Shown: positions 28,339 through 36,932 of the stretch, in pieces
How the letters are laid out: each line of letters starts with the position of its first letter
Numbering within the stretch: position 1 is the stretch's first letter
Assembly: GCA_022774505.1 (NCBI GenBank)
Contig: JALFLW010000034.1
Location: 1 to 57,421 of the forward strand
From: Lachnospiraceae bacterium
GTDB taxonomy: Bacteria; Bacillota; Clostridia; Lachnospirales; Lachnospiraceae
Length of the DNA stretch: 57,421 bases
Direction: 5' to 3'
The notes under the pieces: generated by a model
What the model saw: only the letters and a program-made list of their open reading frames with translations
Databases searched by the model: none
What the model was told of the DNA's origin: nothing
Position numbers and translations under genes: made by a program

Positions 28339-31300
28339 TTATATTTTTTCAACACCGAGAGTGACCTTCTCACCGTTAATACTCCATTCCTTCACGAAAC
28401 CCTTCGCTCCATCATAGGAAACTTCATCCGCTAAAACTTCTGAGCGTATCTCTGTCTCATTGTCACTGATCACCTTCTGTACTTTTTCATTATCCTGCAT
28501 GCTGACTCTGATATGATCCATAACCTCAAAGCCTGCATCCTTACGCATAGTCTGGATCTTGCTGATGATCTCACGCACAAAGCCCTCTTCCAAAAGCTCC
28601 GGTGTCAGATTCGTATCAAGCACAACCGTGATCCCATGATCGCTGTCGGATACATATCCCTCCATCTGAGCTGCCTCGATCAGCAGATCATCTTTTTCTA
28701 ATGCTTCATCCTGACCATCCACCTGAATCATCAGTGTACCCTTTTCATTTAACTCTGCCATGGCGACCTGACCATCCAGTCCGGCCAGGATCTGTTTTAC
28801 ATCATTGATCTTCTTGCCAAAGCGGCGGCCCAGAGTCTTAAGCTGAGGCTTAAAGCTATAAGTAGTCAGTTTGCTGACATCCTCCGTAAGCTCTGCCTCC
28901 TTGACATTGAGTTCATCACGGATGATATCAACATAGAAATCACTGAGCTCTTTTCCTGCTTTAATATACATCTTTCCGATCGGCTGTCTGTTCTTGATAT
29001 TTGCAGTATTTCTGCAGGCACGTCCGATCACAACAGCCTCCAGAACAACCTCCATATCATCCTCTAGCTGCTTATCAATATAAGACTCGTTTACCTCCGG
29101 GAAATCACAGAGATGGACACTTTCCGGAGCATCTGCATCAACAGAACATACCAGATTGCGATAAATATCTTCTGTCATAAACGGGATCATTGGTGCTGCA
29201 GCCTTTGAGATCGTTACAAGTGCCGTATAAAGAGTCATATATGCATTGATCTTGTCCTGCTCCATTCCCTTTGCCCAGAAACGCTCACGACAACGGCGTA
29301 CATACCAGTTACTCATCTCATCAACGAAATCCTGCAATGCCCTTGCCGTCTCAGGAATACGGTATGCTGCCAGATTTTCATCTACAGCCTTTACCGTACT
29401 GTTCAAACGGGACAAAAGCCACTTATCCATCACGGAAAGCTTATCATATTCCAAGGTGTACTTTGTTGCATCAAACTCATCAATGTTGGCATACAGTACA
29501 AAGAATGCGTAAGTGTTCCACAGAGTTCCCATGAATTTACGCTGTCCCTCCTGTACTGCCTTACCATGGAAACGATTTGGCAGCCACGGTGCACTATTAA
29601 TATAGAAATACCAGCGGATCGCATCTGCACCATATTTATCCAATGCATCAAACGGATCAACCGCATTTCCCTTAGATTTACTCATCTTCTGGCCATTTTC
29701 ATCCTGTACATGTCCCAGAACAATAACATTTTCATAAGGAGCCTTATTAAACAAAAGTGTTGACTCTGCCATAAGCGAATAGAACCATCCTCTTGTCTGA
29801 TCAACTGCCTCTGAAATAAACTGTGCCGGGAACTGCTGCTCAAAGAGATCTTTATTCTCAAATGGATAATGATGCTGTGCAAATGGCATTGCTCCGGAAT
29901 CAAACCAGCAGTCAATAACCTCCGGTACACGATGCATTGTCTTGCCACAATCCGGACAGGTAAATGTCACGGCATCAATATACGGACGATGAAGCTCTAC
30001 TTTTGCATCCTCCGGATTGCCACTTCTCTGTGCCAGCTCCGCACGGCTTCCGATCGATTCCTGTCTGCCACAGCCCTCACATTCCCAGATATTTAATGGG
30101 GTTCCCCAATAACGGTTTCTTGAAATGCCCCAATCCTGAATATTCTCAAGCCAGTTTCCAAATCGTCCTGAACCGATTGATTCAGGTATCCAGTTGACCG
30201 TGTTATTATTGCGAACCAGATCATCACGAACCTCTGTCATCTTAATAAACCATGATTCACGCGCATAATAGATAAGTGGTGTATCACACCGCCAGCAATG
30301 AGGATAATCATGTTCAAACTTCGGTGCCGCAAACAACTTACCTGATGCATCCAGATCTTTGAGTACCTCCGGATCTGCCTTTTTAACAAAAAGTCCTGCA
30401 AATGGTGTCTCTTCACTCATCTCACCCTTGCCGGTGACAAACTGTACAAACGGAAGATCATATTTGCGTCCTACATTTGCATCATCTTCACCAAAAGCAG
30501 GTGCAATATGAACAATACCTGTACCATCTGACATGGTAACATAAGTATCACATGTCACAAAAAATCCCTTTTTATGCTGCTTGTCCGCACATTCCTTTGC
30601 ACAGCTGTACAAAGGTTCATATTCTTTGTTCTCTAATTCACTTCCCTTATAGGTTTCAAGCACCCCGTATGCTTTTTCGCCTTCCTCCTTGGCAAGACTG
30701 CCTAATACACTGTCTGCCAGTGCCTCTGCCAGATAATACGTATAACCGTCTGCTGCCTTTACCTTAATATAGGTATCTTCCGGATTGACACAAAGTGCCA
30801 CATTTGACGGCAGCGTCCAAGGTGTCGTCGTCCATGCCAGAAAATATGCATCCTCGCCAACCACCTTGAAACGTACAATTGCAGAACGCTCCTTTACCAG
30901 CTTGTAGCCCTGTGCCACCTCCTGGGAAGAAAGCGGTGTTCCACATCTCGGGCAATACGGAACTATCTTAAATCCCTTATATAAAAGCTTCTTGTTCCAG
31001 ATTTCCTTTAATGCCCACCACTCAGACTCAATAAAATTGTCATCGTATGTTACATATGGATTTTCCATATCAGCCCAGAAACCTACTGTTCCTGAAAAAT
31101 CCTCCCACATGCCTTTGTATTTCCAGACAGATTCCTTACATTTCTTAATGAAAGGCTCCATACCGTACTCTTCGATCTGTTCCTTGCCATCCAGTCCAAG
31201 AAGCTTCTCAACCTCCAGCTCTACCGGAAGTCCATGGGTATCCCATCCTGCTTTACGAGGTACCATGTATCCCTTCATGGTCTTGTAACGCGGTATCATA

Positions 31301-31497
31301 TCCTTGATAACACGGGTCAGGACATGACCGATATGCGGTTTGCCATTTGCAGTAGGCGGTCCGTCATAGAAGGTATAAACAGGTTTTCCCTCTCTTGCCT
31401 TCATGGATTTTTCAAATATCTGCTGATTCCGCCAAAACTTTCCTACGTTTTTTTCTCTGTCAACAAAATTCATGTCAGGTGAAACTTTTTGATACAT
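28339..31497 (-). CDS. ileS: Isoleucyl-tRNA synthetase, long (type 2) form
   Basis: IleRS charges tRNA-Ile. The 1052 residues include the HIGH motif (PHIGHVLTRV), the KMSKSKGN loop, the editing domain (AWTTTPWTLPSNVAL, the conserved T-rich stretch), and Cys pairs CPRCG, CEGCG and CPDCG. Length and motif context (FYDGPPTANGKPHIGH, RKAGWDTHGLPVE) fit the eukaryote-like IleRS2 class, as opposed to the ~930-residue IleRS1 with a C-terminal zinc finger. Type 2 enzymes are known for low mupirocin sensitivity. An AAAGGAGGAAAGGAA site precedes the start. A T-box leader with its own promoter controls it. Confidence 0.97.
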   Translation of the reverse strand: MYQKVSPDMNFVDREKNVGKFWRNQQIFEKSMKAREGKPVYTFYDGPPTANGKPHIGHVLTRVIKDMIPRYKTMKGYMVPRKAGWDTHGLPVELEVEKLLGLDGKEQIEEYGMEPFIKKCKESVWKYKGMWEDFSGTVGFWADMENPYVTYDDNFIESEWWALKEIWNKKLLYKGFKIVPYCPRCGTPLSSQEVAQGYKLVKERSAIVRFKVVGEDAYFLAWTTTPWTLPSNVALCVNPEDTYIKVKAADGYTYYLAEALADSVLGSLAKEEGEKAYGVLETYKGSELENKEYEPLYSCAKECADKQHKKGFFVTCDTYVTMSDGTGIVHIAPAFGEDDANVGRKYDLPFVQFVTGKGEMSEETPFAGLFVKKADPEVLKDLDASGKLFAAPKFEHDYPHCWRCDTPLIYYARESWFIKMTEVRDDLVRNNNTVNWIPESIGSGRFGNWLENIQDWGISRNRYWGTPLNIWECEGCGRQESIGSRAELAQRSGNPEDAKVELHRPYIDAVTFTCPDCGKTMHRVPEVIDCWFDSGAMPFAQHHYPFENKDLFEQQFPAQFISEAVDQTRGWFYSLMAESTLLFNKAPYENVIVLGHVQDENGQKMSKSKGNAVDPFDALDKYGADAIRWYFYINSAPWLPNRFHGKAVQEGQRKFMGTLWNTYAFFVLYANIDEFDATKYTLEYDKLSVMDKWLLSRLNSTVKAVDENLAAYRIPETARALQDFVDEMSNWYVRRCRERFWAKGMEQDKINAYMTLYTALVTISKAAAPMIPFMTEDIYRNLVCSVDADAPESVHLCDFPEVNESYIDKQLEDDMEVVLEAVVIGRACRNTANIKNRQPIGKMYIKAGKELSDFYVDIIRDELNVKEAELTEDVSKLTTYSFKPQLKTLGRRFGKKINDVKQILAGLDGQVAMAELNEKGTLMIQVDGQDEALEKDDLLIEAAQMEGYVSDSDHGITVVLDTNLTPELLEEGFVREIISKIQTMRKDAGFEVMDHIRVSMQDNEKVQKVISDNETEIRSEVLADEVSYDGAKGFVKEWSINGEKVTLGVEKI

Positions 31498-31499
31498 TT

Positions 31500-31786
31500 C
31501 CTTTCCTCCTTTAAAATAAAAAAGACCCTCATCCTAAACAGGATGAAAGCCATAACATTCATAACCACCTATTTAATCTGTACGGAAATAAAGCAATTCG
31601 ATACATACCCCTATAACGGTGGGATCCGTCAAACTGTACTGATAAAGCAACGTTCCAGTCTGCAACTCAGGAGTGATCTTCTCTCATCTATCCAAGAGGT
31701 AATTCTCTATACACCCGGTTCACACTATCCCGGACTCACTGAAGCATTTCCAGATAAGGTACTGTCTCCGTCACAGTTTTTCGTCT
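31500..31786 (-). promoter_or_regulatory. T-box leader of ileS
   Basis: The ~285-base leader on the minus strand has T-box hallmarks. The stem I apical-type sequence GTGTGAACCGGG is present, as is a CCGTTA block before the antiterminator. A T-box-like AGGTGGTTA (plus positions ~31563-31571) carries TGGT, matching the ACCA end of tRNA-Ile. A terminator hairpin TCATCCT/AGGATGA (31529-31546) follows, with a T-tract before the ribosome site. An ATC triplet at 31675-31677 (GAAGATCACTCC) is a reasonable Ile specifier. Uncharged tRNA-Ile would favour read-through. Confidence 0.85.
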
Positions 31787-31792
31787 TCCTTT

Positions 31793-31821
31793 ATATTAGT
31801 ATCCTTTTTGGCACTTGTCAA
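31793..31821 (-). promoter_or_regulatory. SigA promoter of the ileS T-box transcript
   Basis: On the minus strand, a consensus TTGACA (31816-31821), a 17-base spacer and TAATAT (31793-31798) place the start at about 31786. Confidence 0.8.
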
Positions 31822-31858
31822 CCGCCAAATGTCATTTTATCTTATACCGGCTTACTTT

Positions 31859-32203
31859 CTATTCCTCTGTATCCTTTCCCTGAAAATTCACGGACATGAT
31901 CTTCACGATCTCATAGACATACTTTCTCATCCGCTTATCCGTCCCACGGTACAGTTCTAACAGTCCTTTTTCATCCTCCGACAGTCCCACCGGATCTATC
32001 CCCAGAAAATATCCCATGGATACGCCCATTCCCTCCGCAATACTCTGCAATGCATCATTTGGAATAGACACCCGTCCTGTCTCATACCTGCTCAGAGTCT
32101 GCTGAGTCATATGAAATTCACGGGCAAATCTCTCCTGTGTCCATCCCTTTTCCTTTCTGACCCGACGGATCCTCCCCCCAATCTCTTTATTTTTCAAAAC
32201 CAT
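31859..32203 (-). CDS. XRE-family helix-turn-helix regulator
   Basis: This 114-residue protein is a classic lambda-repressor-like HTH (IGGRIRRVRKEKGWTQERFAREF, MTQQTLSRYETGRVSIP) followed by a dimerisation-type helix region. The start MVLKNK has GAAGGTG seven bases upstream and is preferred over the frame's first ATG. The gene is divergent from the HAAS-like/secreted/PadR cassette across a ~350-base AT-rich spacer, so it may regulate that cassette, itself, or neither. Confidence 0.8.
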   Translation of the reverse strand: MVLKNKEIGGRIRRVRKEKGWTQERFAREFHMTQQTLSRYETGRVSIPNDALQSIAEGMGVSMGYFLGIDPVGLSEDEKGLLELYRGTDKRMRKYVYEIVKIMSVNFQGKDTEE

Positions 32204-32550
32204 GCAAACACCTTCTATAATCATAATATTCAAAATTATTCTATATTTTTACATTACTTATACAAATTATACTTGCTATGCACTTGTGCTTTTATTCATA
32301 TATCACGTTTTTCTATCCTCATTGCGGATATTTATTCCAAATCTATTGATTCTCCCCCTTGCATGTAAATTTTATTTTTGCTAAAATTATGTAAATCATA
32401 CAAACAATTTAAATATATTAACTATAAATGCTTTATTTCTTATTTATATTAATAAATTATTACTTATAATGTTTTAGCCGGGAATGTATTTGCAAAAAAT
32501 ATTGGTTTTGTATATGATTAAAATGTAACCACAAACGAGGAGGTTTTTCG
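32204..32550. other. AT-rich divergent intergenic region
   Basis: These ~350 bases hold no convincing gene. Apart from the promoter at 32490-32518 and the ribosome sites at both ends, only AT-rich sequence is visible. The promoter for the XRE gene was not placed. Confidence 0.5.
32490..32518 (+). promoter_or_regulatory. Promoter of the membrane/secreted cassette
   Basis: TTGCAA (32490-32495), a 17-base spacer and TATGAT (32513-32518) lie ~30 bases before the start codon of the first gene. Confidence 0.55.
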
Positions 32551-32988
32551 ATGAACGCTTTTGATCGGGAACAATATCTAAAGCAATTGCGGATGTACTA
32601 CTCCGGAGACCGCGAAAGCACAGAACAGTTTCTCGAAGATATGAGCGATTCTTTGGATTGCTATCTGATGGAACATCCGTCTGCATCTGCCATAGAAATA
32701 TTTGCTCACTTTGGACATCCCAGAGAACTTATGGACAACTACGAAGATGCCCTGCAGAAACAATATGCCAAACGCAAAAAATATTGTTTCAGGATAGCTG
32801 CTATTCTCATCTGCTCATTATTTGTGATCGCAGTAGGAATATTTTTGGTTTACGGGCATCGGCAGCTGACCGAGGTCAATGGACATGGAGAGATCAAGCT
32901 TGAAACATATACCATTGACACCACAGATGCTCCAAAAGATCCACTATCCGCACCTACCTCAGAATCATTTATTCACAAAACTGAATAG
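32551..32988 (+). CDS. HAAS-like membrane protein (DUF1700/DUF6120 type)
   Basis: This 145-residue protein has an N-terminal helical domain (~1-65, YLKQLRMYYSGDRESTEQFL, then YLMEHPSASAIEIFAHFGHP). This resembles the small helical HAAS/DUF1700-type domains that accompany PadR regulators. One transmembrane helix (~78-101) and a short Ser/Pro/Thr-rich outer tail follow. The domain name is from memory and was not checked. GAGGAGG precedes the start. It shares the YL-x3-P-x-A-S-x-x-x-I-x-x-H-F pattern with the third gene of the set, so the two are paralogues. The secreted-protein gene begins 12 bases after its stop. Its role is unknown; it could sense or present the secreted protein at the membrane. 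Confidence 0.7.
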   Translation: MNAFDREQYLKQLRMYYSGDRESTEQFLEDMSDSLDCYLMEHPSASAIEIFAHFGHPRELMDNYEDALQKQYAKRKKYCFRIAAILICSLFVIAVGIFLVYGHRQLTEVNGHGEIKLETYTIDTTDAPKDPLSAPTSESFIHKTE

Positions 32989-33000
32989 GAGGTACATTTT

Positions 33001-33489
33001 ATGAAAAAACATTTTAAGTCACTTTTTTGTCTGGCACTGTCTATCTGCCTGATGGCATCAAGTCTGCTGACTTTTGCACCGGCATCTGCCGCTGAAGCCA
33101 CAACCGTATCTGAGGAAACAACCGATCTGGATAATGGTGATTACTGTGTAGTCACATTAGAGGAGACTACGATACCATCTATGGCACGTTATGCCACAAA
33201 GAAAAAAGCTGCCAAAAAAACATATAAATATTACAATGCAAATGATGTTCTCTGCTGGTCTTACACGCTTAATGCGACCTTTATGTATGATGGCACTTTA
33301 GTTGTATGTTCAGATGTATCTCATACAATTGATGTATATAATTATAAAAGCTGGATCTATGACAGTGGAAAACGCTGGAAAGAAGCAAATTCTGCTTATG
33401 GTAAAGCAACATTCCATCTGATCGGTTCCAGTGCAAATAAAACAGTTAAGCTGAAAATTACCTGTACAAAGCATGGAGTGATCAGTTAA
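33001..33489 (+). CDS. Secreted four-cysteine protein of unknown function
   Basis: This 162-residue protein has a clear Sec signal peptide (MKKHFKSLFCLALSICLMAS... ending near ASA-AE). The mature part has an acidic start, a Lys/Ala-rich turn, and a beta-rich body with the pattern LCWSYTLNATFMYDG and KATFHLIGSSANKTVKL. The mature chain has four Cys (DYCVV, VLCWS, VVCSD, ITCTK), which could form two disulfides. I recall similar short secreted proteins in gut Firmicutes, but no function is known to me. AGGAGG precedes the start. It lies between two paralogous membrane proteins in one operon, so its job is probably tied to theirs. Confidence 0.75.
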   Translation: MKKHFKSLFCLALSICLMASSLLTFAPASAAEATTVSEETTDLDNGDYCVVTLEETTIPSMARYATKKKAAKKTYKYYNANDVLCWSYTLNATFMYDGTLVVCSDVSHTIDVYNYKSWIYDSGKRWKEANSAYGKATFHLIGSSANKTVKLKITCTKHGVIS

Positions 33490-33503
33490 GAAAGGAGTAT
33501 TTC

Positions 33504-33872
33504 ATGCGTTCATTCCTATTAAGCTGCAGACTTCGTCTGTTAAGTCGTTCCATAACTAAATATACTTTTTCCAAAAACAGAGAGAAACATACGAGGGACG
33601 ATCTGTTTCAGGCACGTTTGCTGCTGTACAGTGATATGCTCCAGTATTTAGAGGATTATCCGGACGCTTCCTATGAAACTATTTATCATCATTTTGTTGA
33701 TCAGGAAACAGAGGCGGATTTATCCCAGCAGGCTTTTCAACATGCTGTTATAGGTGTTATTTTCACTTGTATTGCTATAATTTTAATTGGTTTTCTGGTT
33801 TTAGACCCGATTTTACAATTTTTTTTAAAAAATACTCCAATTTCTTATAGTAATATCCAGCATTTTTTTTAA
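33504..33872 (+). CDS. Second HAAS-like small membrane protein
   Basis: This 122-residue protein has an Arg-rich N-terminus, a helical segment (YLEDYPDASYETIYHHF) and one transmembrane helix (~84-106). It ends in a short hydrophobic tail. The segment aligns with the first gene of the cassette (YLMEHPSASAIEIFAHF), pointing to a duplication followed by divergence. AAAGGAG precedes the start, which lies 14 bases after the secreted-protein stop. The function is unknown. Confidence 0.65.
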   Translation: MRSFLLSCRLRLLSRSITKYTFSKNREKHTRDDLFQARLLLYSDMLQYLEDYPDASYETIYHHFVDQETEADLSQQAFQHAVIGVIFTCIAIILIGFLVLDPILQFFLKNTPISYSNIQHFF

Positions 33873-33939
33873 TTTTTTGTTATAATATGATAGTCACTGT
33901 AAACCATTCAAAAAATAGAAGTATAGGGATGATACAAGC

Positions 33940-34305
33940 ATGGGTATTCAAGACAATTTGAAGCGAGGAACTATTGAGATGGTCCTGTTGAATCTGTTAG
34001 AGGAAGAAGACAAATACGGATATCAGCTTTCACAGGATCTTGAACAACAGAGTGATGGCGAATATCAATTGAATGAAGCAACGATGTATCCAACACTCTA
34101 CCGATTAAAGAAAAACGGTTATTTAGAGGAACGTAAGGTTCAGGTTGTTGGTAAGCGTTTCCGCGTTTACTATCATCTGACAGAATCCGGAAAGAAATAT
34201 CTGGAAGATACGAAAACACAGTACTTTAATATGTGTGCCTCTATCGAAAAGGTTCTGACATACAGAGAGCGGGTGAGTGCCACCCCCTCAGGAACCGAGG
34301 GATGA
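33940..34305 (+). CDS. PadR-family transcriptional regulator
   Basis: This 121-residue winged-helix protein (KRGTIEMVLLNLLEEEDKYG, NEATMYPTLYRLKKNGYLEE, YYHLTESGKKYLED) has the family's C-terminal dimerisation helix. PadR proteins are usually repressors of neighbouring membrane or transport genes and often pair with HAAS/DUF1700 membrane proteins, as seems the case here. It starts 67 bases after the third cassette gene. A TATAAT at ~33888 might give it a separate start, though no good -35 is seen. A strong terminator follows. Confidence 0.9.
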   Translation: MGIQDNLKRGTIEMVLLNLLEEEDKYGYQLSQDLEQQSDGEYQLNEATMYPTLYRLKKNGYLEERKVQVVGKRFRVYYHLTESGKKYLEDTKTQYFNMCASIEKVLTYRERVSATPSGTEG

Positions 34306-34329
34306 TCATTAAATGATCCCGTTTGACTT

Positions 34330-34373
34330 AAAAATAAGCGTCCACCGATCAAATCGTGTGGACGCTTATTTTT
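34330..34373. terminator. Bidirectional terminator after padR
   Basis: The perfect stem AAAATAAGCGTCCAC / GTGGACGCTTATTTT has a T-run on either strand. It lies between the convergent padR and the permease remnant. Confidence 0.88.
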
Positions 34374-34388
34374 CGTTATATCTTATGT

Positions 34389-35303
34389 TTATTCATATCG
34401 CAAAGCCTCAATCGGATCCAGCCGCGCTGCTTTGTTTGCCGGATAATACCCAAAAAACACACCAACCGCCATAGAAAACAGTACAGCGATAAAAATAGCT
34501 GCTACCGGTGCTGTCGCCGCATATCCCAGCATGGAAGCCGCCACACTTCCCAGAAGCAGTCCCACGAATATTCCCAGACATCCTCCGATCAGACATAGCA
34601 CTACAGATTCTATGATAAACTGCAGACGGATCGATCCATTCGTGGCCCCCAGTGCCTTTCTTGTGCCGATTTCTCTGGTTCTTTCTGTAATAGAGACCAG
34701 CATGATATTCATAACACCAATTCCTCCAACCAGCAGAGATATCCCTGCGATCAGAGCGATCGCCATTGATACGGTTTGTATCATCTTGCTCATGGATTGT
34801 GTCATTGATTCCATTGTGGAAGTAGTCACCTCGTAGTTATCATTGGATGCGTAGTAGGATGAAAAAAATTGTTCCACGCTGTCAGCAAACGATGAAACAC
34901 TGTTTACGGATGTGTCTGTCACAATGGTAAACTGCGTATACCCCTCATCTGATCTCATGATTTCTTTTTCTGTGGTTAAAGGGATATACGCAGTTGTCGT
35001 GACATTCTCCGAACTGTCACTGATCGTTCCAGCACTCTCATATTGATAGACTCCCACTATATAAAAATCCTGATAGACCCCTGTAACATTTATGTCAGCA
35101 GAATTGCCATCTTTTTCTACAGATGTCGTCCCCGCTGATTCGCTAATTGATACTCCTGATATTTCACCTGAATAATTCTTTTTAAGCTTCTTTATCATGG
35201 AATCAGAAATCCTGTCCTCCTCCGTGATAGAACTATTTCTGCTCGCTGCTCCAAATCTCATTCCGTCTGCCCGGATTTCTTCCTCTTCGCTTTTTGCAGT
35301 CAA
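34389..35303 (-). pseudogene. 5'-truncated MacB-like ABC permease
   Basis: The frame encodes the outer (periplasmic-core-like) domain and the three C-terminal membrane helices of a FtsX/MacB-type permease, ending in the typical NKAARLDPIEALRYE. The N-terminal helix that should precede it (normally ~40-60 residues around ...LGIIIG) is absent. There is no ribosome site, the only start is TTG, and an in-frame TAA lies ~50 bases further up (about 35355-35357). No ABC ATPase or membrane-fusion gene is adjacent. This is most likely a remnant of a macAB-type export operon, deleted between this point and murG. Confidence 0.75.
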
Positions 35304-35432
35304 TCCCGATACTAAAAAATCGGCTTTTCTTTGCTTATTTTTGCAATTTATCAGTTATATTTTTCTTACAAAGAATATAAAAATTCTTTGTATAAAAAGT
35401 GTAGAAAAAGTGTTTAATCTGTGAAACTTGAG

Positions 35433-35461
35433 TTGATAAAATACTAGAATGCTAATATAAT
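35433..35461 (+). promoter_or_regulatory. SigA promoter of murG
   Basis: TTGATA (35433-35438), a 17-base spacer and a perfect TATAAT (35456-35461) put the transcript start near 35468. That lies past the ATG at 35465 and so supports the murG start at 35501. Confidence 0.75.
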
Positions 35462-35500
35462 AAAATGAGATTGTATAAAAAGAAAGGTTTGGTTTACAAA

Positions 35501-36574
35501 ATGAAAAAGATAGTTCTTACTGGTGGTGGTACTGCCGGTCATGTTACACCAAATATAGCATTGATCCCGGAGCTTAAAAAACAGGGATATGAGGTTCATT
35601 ATATTGGTTCCTATGAAGGAATCGAGAGTCGCCTTATTGCTGATCTCGGAATCCCTTATTATGGCATTTCCAGTGGAAAGCTCCGACGGTATATTGACCC
35701 AAAAAATCTCAGCGATCCTTTCAAAGTGATCCGTGGATGCGGTCAGGCAAGAAAGCTGTTAAAGATCATTAATCCCGATGTGGTATTTTCCAAGGGAGGA
35801 TTTGTCTCGGTTCCTGTAGTACTGGCTGCCAAGTCACGTCATATTCCCTGCGTCATCCATGAGTCTGACATGACACCGGGTCTGGCAAATAAAATCTGTA
35901 TTCCTTGTGCCGAACGGGTTTGTACGAATTTTCCGGAGACATTAAATCATATCCCAAATCACAAAGGTGTTCTCACAGGTTCCCCGATCCGCCGTGAATT
36001 ATTCGAGGGAAACAGAGAAAAAGGACTTGCTTTCTGCGGTTTCACAGACGATAAACCTGTAATTCTGATTATCGGAGGAAGTCTTGGCGCCGTCCGTGTA
36101 AATGAAGCCGTCCGCAATATCCTTCCACAGCTTTTGGAAAAGTTCCAGATCATTCATTTATGTGGCAAAGGAAAAATGGATGATTCCCTGAAAGATACAA
36201 AGGGCTATGTACAATTTGAGTACATAAAGGAAGAATTGCGTGATCTAATGGCCGCTGCAGATATTATGATCTCCCGTGCCGGAGCAAATGCCATCTGCGA
36301 AATCCTCGCCCTGCGAAAGCCAAATATCCTGATCCCTTTATCTGCTCAGGCAAGCCGCGGAGATCAGATCCTTAATGCTGCTTCCTTTGAAAAGCAGGGA
36401 TACAGTATCGTAATCCAGGAAGAGGAGCTGACGGACGAAAAGCTTCTGAATGCTGTCAATACAGCATTCAAAGACAAAGATCAATTTATCAAGGCAATGC
36501 GGCGAAGCCAATTGAACAATTCCATCGAAAAGATCGTAGAATTGATCAATGCATCCTGCAGAAAGGACAAATAA
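35501..36574 (+). CDS. murG: UDP-GlcNAc:lipid I GlcNAc transferase MurG
   Basis: MurG adds GlcNAc to lipid I on the inner face of the membrane to make lipid II for peptidoglycan. The 357 residues show the glycine-rich N-terminal motif [11 protein letters not shown], the acceptor-side [12 protein letters not shown], and the C-terminal donor-binding [23 protein letters not shown]. The start MKKIVL is chosen over the frame's first ATG by promoter position. The gene lies outside any division-cell wall cluster and is joined to a DUF4250 gene four bases downstream, so it may be an additional or relocated copy. Confidence 0.92.
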   Translation: MKKIVLTGGGTAGHVTPNIALIPELKKQGYEVHYIGSYEGIESRLIADLGIPYYGISSGKLRRYIDPKNLSDPFKVIRGCGQARKLLKIINPDVVFSKGGFVSVPVVLAAKSRHIPCVIHESDMTPGLANKICIPCAERVCTNFPETLNHIPNHKGVLTGSPIRRELFEGNREKGLAFCGFTDDKPVILIIGGSLGAVRVNEAVRNILPQLLEKFQIIHLCGKGKMDDSLKDTKGYVQFEYIKEELRDLMAAADIMISRAGANAICEILALRKPNILIPLSAQASRGDQILNAASFEKQGYSIVIQEEELTDEKLLNAVNTAFKDKDQFIKAMRRSQLNNSIEKIVELINASCRKDK

Positions 36575-36578
36575 CCCC

Positions 36579-36755
36579 ATGAATATTCCCAAGGATCCTA
36601 TTATGCTGGTAAGCTATTTAAATACACAATTGCGGGATTTCTATCCGAATCTGGATGAACTATGCAAATCATTAAATCTGAACCGGCAGGAAATCTGTAG
36701 GCAGCTCGAGTCAATTGATTATAAGTATGACGCGGAGACAAATCGTTTCCTATAA
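36579..36755 (+). CDS. DUF4250 small protein
   Basis: This 58-residue protein (MNIPKDPIMLVSYLNTQLRD, then LDELCKSLNLNRQEI and SIDYKYDAETNRFL) matches the clostridial DUF4250 pattern as I recall it. It is probably an HTH-like small domain of unknown function. Its ribosome site (GAAAGGA) lies inside the last murG codons, and it starts four bases after the murG stop, so the two are translationally close. It is followed by the nested palindrome at 36761-36878. Confidence 0.8.
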   Translation: MNIPKDPIMLVSYLNTQLRDFYPNLDELCKSLNLNRQEICRQLESIDYKYDAETNRFL

Positions 36756-36760
36756 TTAAC

Positions 36761-36878
36761 TAAGACTTCCCACTCTCAAGATCGATACATACCCATAATA
36801 TGTCTTATGTGCTATTGCATGCAACCGGACATGAGACATATTATGGACTGCTTCCTGTTATTGGTATGGGAAGTCTTA
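36761..36878. repeat. Nested palindrome / candidate structured RNA
   Basis: The outer 12-bp perfect arms are TAAGACTTCCCA (36761-36772) and TGGGAAGTCTTA (36867-36878). Inside them are 18-bp arms, 36793-36810 and 36829-36846, with a single G-U-type difference and an 18-base loop. The whole would fold as a long two-stem structure. No poly-T follows on the plus strand, so it is not a plain terminator. Confidence 0.6.
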
Positions 36879-36881
36879 AGC

Positions 36882-36932
36882 AACACTAAATAAATGGGTG
36901 CCACATCATGTGACACCCATTTATTTAGTGTT
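36882..36932. terminator. 19-bp perfect hairpin at the end of the GNAT gene
   Basis: Arms 36882-36900 and 36914-36932 are perfect complements around a 13-base loop. The right arm overlaps the GNAT stop codon. It is probably the terminator for the minus-strand GNAT/MCP transcript, although the T-tract is short. Confidence 0.6.
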
